Shown: one piece after another, positions 1-8,300 of the stretch
How positions within the stretch are numbered: position 1 is the stretch's first letter
Layout of the letters: every line of letters starts with the position of its first letter
Assembly: GCF_010093225.1 (NCBI RefSeq)
Contig: NZ_PDWM01000025.1
Coordinates: 1-46,398, forward strand
DNA: 46,398 bases
DNA from: Pseudoxanthomonas koreensis
GTDB taxonomy: Bacteria; Pseudomonadota; Gammaproteobacteria; Xanthomonadales; Xanthomonadaceae
Reading direction: 5' to 3'
The notes under the pieces: generated by a model
What the model was told of the DNA's origin: nothing
The model's database searches: none
Seen by the model: only the letters and a program-made list of their open reading frames with translations
Translations under genes and position numbers: made by a program

Positions 1-88
1 GCCGATTATCCCGGATATGGGGGCGGGGCGCCAAATCGCCAGTCCCCACCGGGGCGCCCCCGGCCGGGCCGCCGGGAGGCGGAAGGGC

Positions 89-94
89 TACAAT
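89..94 (+). promoter_or_regulatory. Possible glyA -10 element (TACAAT)
   Basis: A TACAAT hexamer (5 of 6 to the sigma-70 -10) lies 32 bases before the glyA start. No convincing -35 is visible 16-18 bases upstream. The same GCTACAAT context recurs before secA (34044-34049), which supports it as a local -10 style. Inference only. Confidence 0.4.
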
Positions 95-125
95 CGGGGG
101 CCCCCGTCCCCACCCCGGAGCCACG

Positions 126-1379
126 ATGTTCCCGCGCGACGCCCGTATCGAAGGTTACGACCCTGAACTGGCCCAGGCCATCGCCGGCGAGGCCCGCCGC
201 CAGGAGGACCATGTCGAGCTGATCGCCAGCGAGAACTACGCCAGCCCGCGGGTGCTGGAGGCCCAGGGCAGCGTGCTGACCAACAAGTACGCCGAAGGCT
301 ACCCGGGCAAGCGCTACTACGGTGGCTGCGAGTACGTGGACGTCGCCGAGCAGCTGGCGATCGACCGGGTCAAGCAGCTGTTCGGCGCCAGCTACGCCAA
401 CGTGCAGCCGCACTCGGGCTCGCAGGCCAACCAGGCCGTGTACTTCGCCCTGCTGCAGCCGGGCGACACCATCCTGGGCATGTCGCTGGCCCACGGCGGC
501 CACCTGACCCACGGCGCCAAGGTCAACGCTTCGGGCAAGCTGTTCAACGCCGTGCAGTACGGGGTCAACGACCAGGGCCTGATCGACTACGACGAGGTCG
601 AGCGCCTGGCCGTGGAGCACAAGCCGAAGATGGTCGTGGCCGGCTTCTCGGCCTATTCGCAGAAGATCGACTGGGCGCGCTTCCGCGCCATCGCCGACAA
701 GGTCGGTGCGTACCTGTTCGTGGACATGGCCCACGTCGCCGGCCTGGTCGCCGCCGGCGTGTACCCGAACCCGCTGCCGCACGCGCACGTGGTCACCTCG
801 ACCACGCACAAGACCCTGCGCGGCCCGCGCGGCGGCATCATCCTGGCGCTCGACGCCGGCGAGGAGATCGAGAAGAAGCTGCAGTCGATCGTCTTCCCCG
901 GCATCCAGGGCGGCCCGCTGATGCACGTGATCGCGGCCAAGGCGGTGGCGTTCAAGGAAGCGCTGGAGCCGGAGTTCAAGGCCTACCAGCAGCAGGTGGT
1001 ACGCAACGCGCAGGCGATGGCCCGGACCCTGGTCGCGCGCGGCTACCGGATCGTGTCCGGCGGCACCGAGAACCACCTGATGCTGGTCGACATGATCGGC
1101 AAGGGCATCACCGGCAAGGACGCGGAGGCGGCGCTGGGCAAGGCCCACATCACCGTCAACAAGAACGCGGTGCCGAACGACCCGCAGAAGCCGTTCGTCA
1201 CCTCCGGCCTGCGCATCGGCACGCCCGCGGTCACCACGCGCGGCTATGGCGAGCAGGATTGCGTGGACCTGGCCAACTGGATCGCCGACGTGCTCGACGC
1301 ACCGGGCGATGCGTCGGTGATCGAGGCCGTGCGCGGCAAGGTCACCGCGCAGTGCAGGAAGTACCCGGTCTACGGCTGA
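126..1379 (+). CDS. glyA: Serine hydroxymethyltransferase
   Basis: Cytosolic PLP enzyme that interconverts serine and glycine while charging tetrahydrofolate to 5,10-methylene-THF, the main one-carbon source. The 417-residue length is typical. The N-terminal [10 protein letters not shown] block, the [11 protein letters not shown] substrate region and the PLP lysine motif [13 protein letters not shown] (Lys229, the same number as in E. coli) are all present. The ATG start lies a few bases after CCGGAG, a usable ribosome binding site. It heads a co-directional run into nrdR (49-base gap), an order common in xanthomonads. The long open frame on the opposite strand is a GC-bias shadow. Confidence 0.97.
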   Translation: MFPRDARIEGYDPELAQAIAGEARRQEDHVELIASENYASPRVLEAQGSVLTNKYAEGYPGKRYYGGCEYVDVAEQLAIDRVKQLFGASYANVQPHSGSQANQAVYFALLQPGDTILGMSLAHGGHLTHGAKVNASGKLFNAVQYGVNDQGLIDYDEVERLAVEHKPKMVVAGFSAYSQKIDWARFRAIADKVGAYLFVDMAHVAGLVAAGVYPNPLPHAHVVTSTTHKTLRGPRGGIILALDAGEEIEKKLQSIVFPGIQGGPLMHVIAAKAVAFKEALEPEFKAYQQQVVRNAQAMARTLVARGYRIVSGGTENHLMLVDMIGKGITGKDAEAALGKAHITVNKNAVPNDPQKPFVTSGLRIGTPAVTTRGYGEQDCVDLANWIADVLDAPGDASVIEAVRGKVTAQCRKYPVYG

Positions 1380-1428
1380 CCGGGCCAGCCCGGGCCACCC
1401 GCCCGGGCGCCACCAGCAAGGGCGCCGC

Positions 1429-1968
1429 ATGCACTGTCCCTACTGCCAGCACGACGACACCCGGGTGATCGACTCGCGCGTGTCCGAAGACGGCGCCACC
1501 ATCCGCCGCCGGCGCGGCTGCGAGGCCTGCGGCGAACGTTTCAGCACCCTGGAAACGGTGGAGCTGAAACTGCCGGCGATCATCAAGAGCGACGGCCGCC
1601 GCGAGCAGTTCGACGCCAAGAAGCTGCGCCTGGGCTTCGACCGCGCGCTGCAGAAGCGCCCGGTGGCCGAGGAGCAGATCGAGGCGGCGGTGCGCGCGGT
1701 GGTGCACGCGGTGCGCATGAGCGGCGAGCGCGAACTGGCCTCGCGCCGGATCGGCGAGTTCGTGATGGACGAACTGCGCAAGCTCGACCACGTCGGCTAC
1801 GTGCGCTTCGCCTCGGTCTACCGCAGCTTCGAGGACGTGGCCGATTTCCGCGAGGAGATCGAGAAGCTGGAGCGCGACCTGCCGCCTGGCAACGGCCAGC
1901 TGCCGCTGCTGCAGGGCGGCGAGGTGGTCCCCATCGACAGGCACGCCGACCGGCAGAAGAAGCGCTGA
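1429..1968 (+). CDS. nrdR: Transcriptional repressor NrdR
   Basis: Zinc-ribbon and ATP-cone repressor of ribonucleotide reductase genes, which it controls by binding NrdR boxes according to ATP/dATP load. The zinc ribbon is clear at the N-terminus (C3, C6, C31, C34: MHCPYC and GCEACGERF). The ATP-cone follows from about residue 46 ([19 protein letters not shown]) and ends near residue 140 ([17 protein letters not shown]). At 179 residues it is longer than the usual 150-170 because of a C-terminal tail rich in Gly, Gln and basic residues. It lies between glyA and the riboflavin genes, its usual place in many proteobacteria. Confidence 0.96.
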   Translation: MHCPYCQHDDTRVIDSRVSEDGATIRRRRGCEACGERFSTLETVELKLPAIIKSDGRREQFDAKKLRLGFDRALQKRPVAEEQIEAAVRAVVHAVRMSGERELASRRIGEFVMDELRKLDHVGYVRFASVYRSFEDVADFREEIEKLERDLPPGNGQLPLLQGGEVVPIDRHADRQKKR

Positions 1969-1976
1969 GCACGGCC

Positions 1977-2456
1977 ATGCGCATCGACTGGCTGCGCGAC
2001 CATCCGCAGTACATCGACGCGGTCGCCGCCGCCCACGTCGAGGCGTTCGGCGCCCTGGTGCCCGATTGGAGCGTGGCCGATGCGGTGCGGGAACTGCGCT
2101 CGCATATCCACGCCTGCGCGATCCCGACCACCCTGCTGGCGCTGGACGGGGCAGGCGACTGGCTCGGTTCGGCCAGCCTGCTGCAGGAGGACCACCGGCG
2201 CATCCGCCAGTACTCGCCGTGGCTGGCCAGCCTGTACGTGCGGCCGCAGGCGCGCGGGCAGGGCGTGGGCGCCGCGCTGGTGGCGCGTTGCGTGGACGAG
2301 GCTGCCGCGCTGGGTGTGGGCCGCCTGTACCTGTACTGCACCGCTGCGCTCACCGGCTACTACGCGCGCCTGGGCTGGCGTGGCCATTCCCGGGTCGTGC
2401 TCGGCCCGCTGCACGTGGACGTGATGGCGATCGACTGCGCCGGGGCCTCGCGGTGA
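1977..2456 (+). CDS. GNAT family N-acetyltransferase
   Basis: A 159-residue acetyltransferase of the GNAT fold. Motif A for acetyl-CoA pyrophosphate binding is visible as RPQARGQGVGAAL after a beta-4 strand (WLASLYV), and the motif B region YYARLGW lies near the C-terminus. The substrate cannot be inferred. The start ATG lies 8 bases after the nrdR stop, and the stop TGA overlaps the GTG start of ribD (GTGA), so translation is probably coupled to riboflavin synthesis. A GNAT gene at this position is common in the family, but its role in the operon is unknown to me. Confidence 0.9.
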   Translation: MRIDWLRDHPQYIDAVAAAHVEAFGALVPDWSVADAVRELRSHIHACAIPTTLLALDGAGDWLGSASLLQEDHRRIRQYSPWLASLYVRPQARGQGVGAALVARCVDEAAALGVGRLYLYCTAALTGYYARLGWRGHSRVVLGPLHVDVMAIDCAGASR

Positions 2457-3589
2457 ACCGGTTCGATGCCGACGACCGCGCCTGGATGGAACGGGCGCTG
2501 GAACTGGCTGCACGCGGCCTGTACACCGCGCGGCCCAACCCGATGGTCGGCTGCGTCGTCGTGCGCGACGGCGAGCTGGTGGGCGAGGGCTGGCATCCGC
2601 GCACCGGCGAACCGCACGCGGAGGTGTTCGCGCTGCGCCAGGCCGGCGCGCGCGCGCGCGGCGCGACCGCCTACGTGACCCTGGAGCCCTGCGCGCACCA
2701 CGGGCGCACGCCGCCCTGCGCCGACGCGCTGGTCGAGGCCGGCGTGGCACGGGTGGTGGCGGCGATGCGCGATCCGTTCCCGCGGGTCGACGGCGCCGGC
2801 TTCGCCCGGTTGCAGGCCGCGGGGGTCGATGTGGCCTCCGGGTTGATGGAGGCCGAAGCACGCGAGCTCAACCGCGGCTTCCTGTCACGCATGGAGCGTG
2901 GCCGGCCCTGGTTGCGGGTCAAGCTGGCGGCCAGCCTCGATGGCCGCACCGCGATGGCCAGCGGCGAATCGAAGTGGATCACCGGCGAGGCCGCGCGCGC
3001 CGACGTACAGCGCTGGCGCGCGCGCAGCGGCGCGATCCTCACCGGCGCCGACACCGTGCTGGCCGACGATCCGGCGCTGACCGTGCGCCTGGGCGAGGGC
3101 GTGGACTTCGTGCCGCCGCTGCGGGTGGTACTCGACAGTGGCCTGCGCAGCCTCGCGCGCGGCAAGGTCCGCGATGGCGCCGCACCGACGCTGTACCTGC
3201 ACGGCCCCGGCGCGGTGCCGCCGGCCAGGCTGGACGCGGAATTCGCCGCGCTGCCACTGCGCGACGGCCGCCTTGACCTGGAAGCCGCGCTGCACCTGCT
3301 GGGCGGGCGCGGCATCAACGAGGTCCAGGTCGAAGCCGGCCCCGCGCTGTGCGGCGCACTGCTGCGCGCCGGCCTGGTCGACGAACTGCTGCTCTACCAG
3401 GCCCCGCTGCTGCTGGGCGACACCGCCCGACCGCTGTTCGCCGGGCTGGGGATCGAAGCGATGGCACAGGCGATGCGCTTCGCCCTGGTCGACGAAGCCC
3501 GCTTCGGCCCTGACCGCCGCCTGCTGCTGCGCCCGATCCCGCCCGGCGCCGCCTCCAGCGCGCCACTTCCAGGATTGGTGTGCCCTTGA
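2453..3589 (+). CDS. ribD: Bifunctional riboflavin biosynthesis deaminase/reductase RibD
   Basis: Catalyses the second and third steps of the riboflavin pathway: deamination of the GTP cyclohydrolase product, then NADPH-dependent reduction of the ribosyl side chain. The N-terminal cytidine-deaminase-like domain has the zinc ligands H55-A-E57 and PCAHHGRTPPC (C80, C89). The C-terminal reductase domain starts near residue 145 (RPWLRVKLAASLDGRTA). Length is 378 residues, normal for the family. I chose the GTG at 2453 because it overlaps the upstream stop as GTGA and gives the standard N-terminus; a longer frame upstream has no RibD similarity. A REP element and an FMN riboswitch follow, so ribD is outside the riboswitch-controlled transcript. 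Confidence 0.95.
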   Translation: MNRFDADDRAWMERALELAARGLYTARPNPMVGCVVVRDGELVGEGWHPRTGEPHAEVFALRQAGARARGATAYVTLEPCAHHGRTPPCADALVEAGVARVVAAMRDPFPRVDGAGFARLQAAGVDVASGLMEAEARELNRGFLSRMERGRPWLRVKLAASLDGRTAMASGESKWITGEAARADVQRWRARSGAILTGADTVLADDPALTVRLGEGVDFVPPLRVVLDSGLRSLARGKVRDGAAPTLYLHGPGAVPPARLDAEFAALPLRDGRLDLEAALHLLGGRGINEVQVEAGPALCGALLRAGLVDELLLYQAPLLLGDTARPLFAGLGIEAMAQAMRFALVDEARFGPDRRLLLRPIPPGAASSAPLPGLVCP

Positions 3590-3622
3590 ACGCCGTGCCG
3601 GCGGGACACGTCGGGCCGTTCC

Positions 3623-3757
3623 TGTAGGAGCCCACTTCAGGGGGCGACCCGGTCCACCTGTGAAGGCGCCGTGTTCAATGCGACACCTCCGGAAAGGCCG
3701 TGTCGAACACCGCTGCGCCGAGCTCCCGCGGGTCGCCCCCTGAAGTGGGCTCCTACA
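3623..3757. repeat. REP pair (BIME), class 1, copy R1
   Basis: Two inverted REP units, each beginning TGTAGGAGCCCACTTCAGGG and continuing GGCGACCC, separated by about 80 bases. The spacer carries the recurring GTTCAATGCG and CCTCCGGA blocks. Each unit alone can fold (GCCC loop GGGC). The 5' GTAG tetranucleotide is the mark of xanthomonad REPs linked to REP-associated tyrosine transposases. It lies between ribD and the riboswitch promoter. Confidence 0.9.
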
Positions 3758-3843
3758 CAGGCAGGGCGCGCCATCGGCGCGGGGCGGATGCACCGTTGCA
3801 GCCATGCCACCTCCTGGCGCCGGGGCCGTTCACCCGCCTGCGC

Positions 3844-3849
3844 TAGAAT
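3844..3849 (+). promoter_or_regulatory. Possible -10 for the FMN riboswitch transcript
   Basis: TAGAAT (5 of 6 to consensus) lies 39 bases upstream of the aptamer's first helix, in the right place to start the ribE leader. No good -35 is visible. Confidence 0.4.
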
Positions 3850-3887
3850 GCCCGCGCCGGTTCGCCGGCAGCCAAACCAGAAACGAA

Positions 3888-4097
3888 CGTCTTCAGGGCG
3901 GGGTGGAATTCCCCACCGGCGGTAGGCGCCAGTCCCCAGGGGCCATCCCCACGGGAGACCGGCGCGAGCCCGCGAGCGCTCCCCGTCATGCGATCCGTCG
4001 CGGGCCGGGAGGCCAGCAGATCCGGTCCGATGCCGGAGCCGACGGTTGCGGTGTGGCCCTCCCGGGCGGCATCCCATAGTCCGGATGAAAGAAGACG
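3888..4097 (+). promoter_or_regulatory. FMN riboswitch (RFN element)
   Basis: FMN-sensing aptamer upstream of ribE. The conserved RFN blocks appear in order: AGGGCGGGGTGGAATTCCCC, ACCGGCGGTA, AGCCCGCGAGCG, a CAGATCCGGTCCGATGCCGG-type arm, GCCGACGGTT, and AGTCCGGATGAAAGAAGA at the 3' end. Helix P1 closes it: CGTCTTC (3888-3894) pairs with GAAGACG (4091-4097). High FMN should lower expression of ribE, ribBA and ribH downstream. An intrinsic terminator follows 30 bases later, so control is probably by transcription termination. Confidence 0.95.
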
Positions 4098-4126
4098 CAG
4101 CGCCGCTCCGGCCCCCGGCCGGGTGG

Positions 4127-4153
4127 CGTCCCGCGAGCCCCGGGGACGTTTTT
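4127..4153 (+). terminator. Terminator in the FMN riboswitch expression platform
   Basis: CGTCCC (4127-4132) pairs with GGGACG (4143-4148) and is followed directly by TTTTT. It lies between the aptamer and the leader ORF, so it is the likely switchable attenuator. I did not work out the anti-terminator pairing. Confidence 0.7.
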
Positions 4154-4178
4154 CGCAGCCATTCCGCGGAAGACGCCC

Positions 4179-4301
4179 ATGCAATCCCACATCGTTGCCC
4201 CCGTCCGTCCCAGCGCCCGCGTGGCGCCGTGCCGCGTCCGCGCGCCGCGGCCCGCCCGCGCCGTCGCCGTCCGCGGCAGCCGCCACGCGGAGGTGCGCTG
4301 A
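4179..4301 (+). CDS. Putative 40-codon leader ORF upstream of ribE
   Basis: An ATG-started frame of 40 residues (begins MQSHIVAPVRPSARVAP, ends GSRHAEVR). Its TGA overlaps the ribE ATG as TGATG, so ribosomes leaving it could restart on ribE. It begins after the riboswitch terminator and is very rich in Arg, Ala and Pro. CGGAAG about 6 bases upstream is a weak ribosome binding site. I do not recognise the peptide. It may be a translational-coupling leader or simply an open frame in GC-rich DNA; conservation would decide. Confidence 0.4.
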   Translation: MQSHIVAPVRPSARVAPCRVRAPRPARAVAVRGSRHAEVR

Positions 4302-4924
4302 TGTTCACCGGCATCATCGAGGGCGTCGGCCGCCTGGCCGCGCGCGAGCCGCGTGGCGGCGATGTGCGCTTCACCTTCGCCACCGGCACCTTGCCCTTCG
4401 ACGACGTGCGCCTCGGCGAAAGCATCGCGGTCAACGGCGTGTGCCTGACCGTGGTCGACTTCGACGCAGCCTCGTTCCAGGCCGATGCCTCCACCGAGAC
4501 ACTGGCGCTGACCACGCTCGGTGCGCTGCCGGTCGGCGCGGTGCTGAACCTGGAGCGGGCGATGCGCCCGTCCGACCGCCTCGGCGGGCACCTGGTCAGC
4601 GGCCATGTCGACGGTGTCGGCACGGTGCTCTCGGTGCACGACGACGCGCGCGCGCAGCGCTGGCGCTTCGCCGCGCCGGCGGCACTACTGAAGTACATCG
4701 CGAAGAAGGGTTCGATCTGCGTGGACGGCGTCAGCCTCACCGTCAACGAAGTGGACGGCGCCGGTTTCGAGGTCGCGCTGGTCCCGCACACCGTGGCCCA
4801 TACGCGCTTCGCCGAAACGGCGCTGGGCGAGGCGGTGAACCTGGAGATCGACCTGGTCGCGCGCTACGTCGAGCGCCTGCTCGGCGCGCGCGACGTACGC
4901 GGTGAAGCGGAGGCGCAGGCATGA
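4301..4924 (+). CDS. ribE: Riboflavin synthase, alpha subunit
   Basis: Dismutates two 6,7-dimethyl-8-ribityllumazines to riboflavin and the pyrimidinedione precursor; it works with lumazine synthase (ribH, same run). The protein starts with the family hallmark MFTGIIEGVG and has the two tandem lumazine-binding barrels; the second contains GGHLVSGHVDGVG near residues 93-106. Length is 207 residues, as expected. The start is fixed by MFTGII. Upstream frame without this motif is not part of the protein. The stop overlaps the ribBA start (ATGA). Called ribC in E. coli. Confidence 0.96.
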   Translation: MFTGIIEGVGRLAAREPRGGDVRFTFATGTLPFDDVRLGESIAVNGVCLTVVDFDAASFQADASTETLALTTLGALPVGAVLNLERAMRPSDRLGGHLVSGHVDGVGTVLSVHDDARAQRWRFAAPAALLKYIAKKGSICVDGVSLTVNEVDGAGFEVALVPHTVAHTRFAETALGEAVNLEIDLVARYVERLLGARDVRGEAEAQA

Positions 4925-6015
4925 ACTTCGCCCCCATCCCCGAACTGCTGGAAGAGATCCGCGCCGGCCGCATGGTGGTGGTCGTCGACGACGAGGACCG
5001 CGAGAACGAAGGCGACCTGATCATGGCCGCCGAACTCGTGCGCCCGGCCGACATCAACTTCATGGTCACCCACGCCCGCGGCCTGGTGTGCCTGTCGCTG
5101 ACCCGCGAACGCTGCGCGCAGCTGGGCCTGGCGCCGATGGTGCAGACCAACACCGCCCAGTTCCAGACCAACTTCACCGTCAGCATCGAGGCGGCCGAAG
5201 GCGTGACCACCGGCATCTCCGCCTACGACCGCGCCCACACCATCCGCACCGCGGTGCGACCGGACGCCAAGCCTTCGGACCTGAGCCAGCCGGGCCACAT
5301 CTTCCCGCTCACCGCCCAGCCCGGCGGCGTGCTCACTCGCGCCGGCCACACCGAGGCGGCCAGCGACCTGCCGCTGCTCGCCGGGCTGGAGCCGGCCGGC
5401 GTGCTGGTGGAGGTGATGAATCCGGACGGCACCATGGCCCGCCGCCCCGAGCTGGAAGTGTTCGCACGCGAGCACGGCCTGAAGATCGGTTCGATCGCCG
5501 ACCTGATCGCCTGGCGCCTGGCCACCGAGCACACCGTGGAGCGCATCGACGCGCGCGACATCGATACGGAGTTTGGCCCGTTCCAGCTGGTCACCTACCG
5601 CGACCGCATCGCCCACGAACTGCACTTCGCCCTGGTCCGCGGCACCCCCGACAAGGCCACCCCGACCCTGGTCCGGGTGCAGGTCGAGAACCCGCTCAGC
5701 GACCTGCTGCACTGGCGCCGCGACGACTTCGGCGTGGCCGCCACCGACGCCCTGCGCGCCATCGCCGCCGAAGGCCAGGGCGTGATGGTCGTCCTCTCCG
5801 CCCCGCGCAATCCCGAGGACCTGCTCGCCCGCCTGCGCAAGCAACCCGAGGTCCGCCGCGACCCCAAGGACGTCGGCCAGTGGCGCCGCAACGGTGCCGG
5901 CGCGCAGATCCTCGCCGACCTCGGCCTCGGCCGCCTGCGCGTCCTCGGCACCCCGCGCCGCCAGGTCGGCCTGGCCGGCTACGGCCTGGAAGTCGTCGAA
6001 TACCTGCACCCGTGA
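4921..6015 (+). CDS. ribBA: 3,4-dihydroxy-2-butanone-4-phosphate synthase with degenerate GTP cyclohydrolase II domain
   Basis: The N-terminal domain (about residues 1-200) makes 3,4-dihydroxy-2-butanone 4-phosphate from ribulose 5-phosphate. It has the acidic metal site [11 protein letters not shown] (residues 23-33) and RAGHTEAA near residue 140. The C-terminal region (about 205-364) aligns in layout with GTP cyclohydrolase II ([43 protein letters not shown]). It lacks the zinc-binding cysteines (ECLTGD.FGS.RCDCG) and the RQEGRGIGL catalytic loop. I therefore infer an active RibB domain and an inactive RibA-like domain, as described for RibBX-type proteins. The first step of the pathway would need a separate ribA outside this window. 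Confidence 0.92.
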   Translation: MNFAPIPELLEEIRAGRMVVVVDDEDRENEGDLIMAAELVRPADINFMVTHARGLVCLSLTRERCAQLGLAPMVQTNTAQFQTNFTVSIEAAEGVTTGISAYDRAHTIRTAVRPDAKPSDLSQPGHIFPLTAQPGGVLTRAGHTEAASDLPLLAGLEPAGVLVEVMNPDGTMARRPELEVFAREHGLKIGSIADLIAWRLATEHTVERIDARDIDTEFGPFQLVTYRDRIAHELHFALVRGTPDKATPTLVRVQVENPLSDLLHWRRDDFGVAATDALRAIAAEGQGVMVVLSAPRNPEDLLARLRKQPEVRRDPKDVGQWRRNGAGAQILADLGLGRLRVLGTPRRQVGLAGYGLEVVEYLHP

Positions 6016-6145
6016 CCTGCAGGGGCCCCACGAAGGAGCACCTCTGCGACCGCGCAGCCGCGTGCGTTCCGCTTCGCCACGAACACCCTCCGCGGCCGCG
6101 GCCCCGCGTCCGGTAAACTGTGCGCCCCCCAGGACCCGCCCACCC

Positions 6146-6612
6146 ATGACCCATTACGAAGGCGACCTGCGCCTCCCGGCCGGCGCCCGCTTCGCGATCC
6201 TGGCCAGCCGCTGGAACGCGCGTATCACCGACGCCCTCGTCGCCGGCGCCCGCCAGTGCCTGGCCGACAACGGCGTGCCCGAGGACGCGGTCGACGTGGT
6301 CCGCCTGCCCGGCGCCTGGGAACTCCCGCTCGCCGCGCAGCGGCTGGCCGCCGCCGGTGGCCATCGCGCCCTGGCCGTGCTCGGCTGCGTCGGGCGCGGC
6401 GCACCCGCCACTACGAACACGTCGCCGACCTGTGCGCCGAAGGCCTGATGCGCGTGCAGCTGGACACCGGCGTGCCGGTCCTCAACGGCGTGCTCGCGGT
6501 GGAGAAGTTCGAGGACGCCGAGGCCCGCGCCGGCGGCAGCCACGGCAACAAGGGCGAGGAAGCGGCGCTGGCCGCGCTGGAAATGGTCAACCTGCTGGAG
6601 CGCCTGCCATGA
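6146..6612 (+). pseudogene. ribH: 6,7-dimethyl-8-ribityllumazine synthase with a 1-base frameshift
   Basis: Lumazine synthase, the penultimate step of riboflavin synthesis. The N-terminal half ([43 protein letters not shown]) reads in frame from 6146, then runs into a stop at 6446-6448. The C-terminal half ([48 protein letters not shown]) reads in another frame to the TGA at 6610-6612. Restoring one base between 6401 and 6402 gives GDTRHYEH, the family sequence, and about 155 residues overall. The gene is normally essential without riboflavin uptake, so a sequencing or assembly error in GC-rich DNA is as likely as true decay. The stop overlaps the nusB ATG (ATGA). A TAAACT at 6114-6119 could be a local -10. 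Confidence 0.9.
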
Positions 6613-7079
6613 GCCACCCGCACCGTCCCCGGGGGATCGACCCGGTCCTGCGCGCGCGCGCGCGCCGCCGCGCGCTGCAGGCGCTGTACGCCTGGCAGAT
6701 CTCCGGCGGCAACGCGCAGGCGGTGATCGCCCAGTTCGCCCACGAGCAGGCCCACGAGATCGCCGACCTGGAGTACTTCGAGGACCTGGTCCGCGGCGTG
6801 CTCGCCGAACGCAGCGGCCTGGATGCCGCGCTCGCCCCGCACCTGGACCGCGGCGTGGAGGAAGTGGACGCGATCGAACGCGCCGTGCTGCGCCTGGCCG
6901 CCTACGAACTGCTGCACCGCCCGGACGTGCCGTACCGGGTGGTCCTCAACGAAGCGATCGAGATCGCCAAGCGTTTCGGCTCCGAGCACGGCCACACCTA
7001 CGTCAACGGCGTGCTCGACCGCGCCAGCGCCGAATGGCGCGCGGTCGAAGTGCAGGCCGGCCGCCCGGCGCGGCACTGA
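6609..7079 (+). CDS. nusB: Transcription antitermination factor NusB
   Basis: RNA-binding protein that, with NusE/S10, nucleates antitermination complexes on rRNA operons. It has 156 residues. The N-terminal Arg-rich [16 protein letters not shown] helix and the C-terminal [28 protein letters not shown] block are characteristic. The ATG overlaps the ribH stop by ATGA. The ribH-nusB-thiL order is widespread in proteobacteria. Confidence 0.96.
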   Translation: MSHPHRPRGIDPVLRARARRRALQALYAWQISGGNAQAVIAQFAHEQAHEIADLEYFEDLVRGVLAERSGLDAALAPHLDRGVEEVDAIERAVLRLAAYELLHRPDVPYRVVLNEAIEIAKRFGSEHGHTYVNGVLDRASAEWRAVEVQAGRPARH

Positions 7080-7145
7080 TCGGGAAGGCGCAGCCGGGCA
7101 AGCCCGGCTCTACCGGGCGCGGGCGCATGCGGGCAAGATGACCGC

Positions 7146-8171
7146 ATGGCCGAATTCGACCTTATCGGGATGATCCGCGCGCGCTCGCGCGCGCTGGCCG
7201 ACGCGCGCGACGACGTCGTGCTCGGCATCGGCGACGACGCCGCGCTGCTGCGCGTTCCGGCGGGCCACGAACTGGTCGTCACCGCCGATACGCTCAACGC
7301 CGGCGTGCACTTCCCGTCCGACGCGACCGCCGCGGACATCGGCTGGAAGGCGCTGGCAGCCAACCTGTCCGACCTGGCCGCGATGGGCGCGCGCCCGGCG
7401 TGGTGCACGCTGTCGCTGTCGCTGCCGCAGGCCGACGCGGAATGGGTTGGCGGCTTCCTCGACGGTTTCCTCGAACTGGCCGCCGCGCATGGCATCGCCC
7501 TCGCCGGCGGCGACACCACCCGCGGGCCGCTGTCGATCGCGGTGACCGCGATGGGCCACGTCGAAGCCGGCGCCGCGTTGCGCCGCGCCCGCGCCCGCGC
7601 AGGCGACGACATCTGGGTGACCGGCGCGCTCGGCGACGCGGCCGGCGCGCTGGTGCTGGGCGGGCACCTGCCGCCGCCGGGTGCGGGTGCAGATGCAAGT
7701 GTGCATGCGGGCGCGGATGCTGCCGTGCCGGCGGCGTCACCGTCCGATGCCGCCTTCCTGGCCGCGCGCCTGCACCGGCCCACGCCGCGCGTGGAGGCCG
7801 GCCGCCGCCTGCAGGGCCTGGCCCGCGCCTGCGTCGACGTGTCCGACGGGCTGCTGGCCGACCTCGGCCATGTCTGCGCGCGCAGCGGCGTCGGCGCGGA
7901 AGTGGCGGTGGCGTCGCTGCCGGCGTCGGACGCGCTGCGCCGCGTGTTCGGCATGCATGCCATCGCGCTGCAGGCCGGTGGCGGCGACGACTACGAGCTG
8001 TGCTTCACCGCGCCACCGGCATTGCGCGACGCGGTGATGCTGGCGCTGGAACAGGCCGGCGTGGAAGGCACGCGGATCGGCCGCATCGTCGCCGGCAGCG
8101 GCGTGCGTGCGCTGGACGCGGACGGCCACGAATGGCACCCGCCCCGCAGCGGCTACATCCACTTCCTGTAG
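7146..8171 (+). CDS. thiL: Thiamine-monophosphate kinase
   Basis: ATP-dependent phosphorylation of thiamine monophosphate to the active diphosphate cofactor. Family motifs are seen in order: GIGDDAALL near residue 29, ADTLNAGVHF, AANLSDLAAMGA, GGDTTRG, CVDVSDGLLADLGH and GGGDDYELCF. The 341 residues include an Ala/Gly-rich insertion near residues 178-200, where the family usually has a short linker. The stop codon TAG (8169-8171) lies inside the first bases of a REP element (TGTAGG), so the present C-terminus HFL was fixed by the repeat. Confidence 0.95.
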   Translation: MAEFDLIGMIRARSRALADARDDVVLGIGDDAALLRVPAGHELVVTADTLNAGVHFPSDATAADIGWKALAANLSDLAAMGARPAWCTLSLSLPQADAEWVGGFLDGFLELAAAHGIALAGGDTTRGPLSIAVTAMGHVEAGAALRRARARAGDDIWVTGALGDAAGALVLGGHLPPPGAGADASVHAGADAAVPAASPSDAAFLAARLHRPTPRVEAGRRLQGLARACVDVSDGLLADLGHVCARSGVGAEVAVASLPASDALRRVFGMHAIALQAGGGDDYELCFTAPPALRDAVMLALEQAGVEGTRIGRIVAGSGVRALDADGHEWHPPRSGYIHFL

Positions 8172-8300
8172 GAGCCCACTTCAGGGGGCGACCCTATGCC
8201 GCTGGATGTGCGGCGCTCAACGCGCAGCCTCCGGAGCGGCCGCGTTCAACGTGGCTGCGGTCCGGGCACGTCGGGTCGCCCCCTGAAGTGGGCTCCTACA
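8167..8300. repeat. REP pair (BIME), class 1, copy R2
   Basis: Inverted pair of class 1 REPs between two convergent genes. Its left GTAG holds the TAG stop of thiL, and its right end, read on the other strand, holds the TAG stop of the aminotransferase gene. The intergenic space is therefore exactly the repeat. The spacer has the usual GCTCAACGCG and CCTCCGGAG blocks. Confidence 0.92.

Noticed and set aside
6-1430. Long minus-strand open frame opposite glyA
   Set aside because: GC-rich codon bias leaves the antisense frame open; the product is a His/Leu/Val/Arg-rich shadow with no motifs, and glyA is certain on the other strand.
5021-6147. Long minus-strand frames opposite ribBA and other genes
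   Set aside because: They overlap well-identified genes and show only mirrored composition.
6386-6416. Programmed ribosomal frameshift in ribH
   Set aside because: No slippery heptamer or downstream pseudoknot typical of such sites is visible; sequencing error or mutation explains it better.
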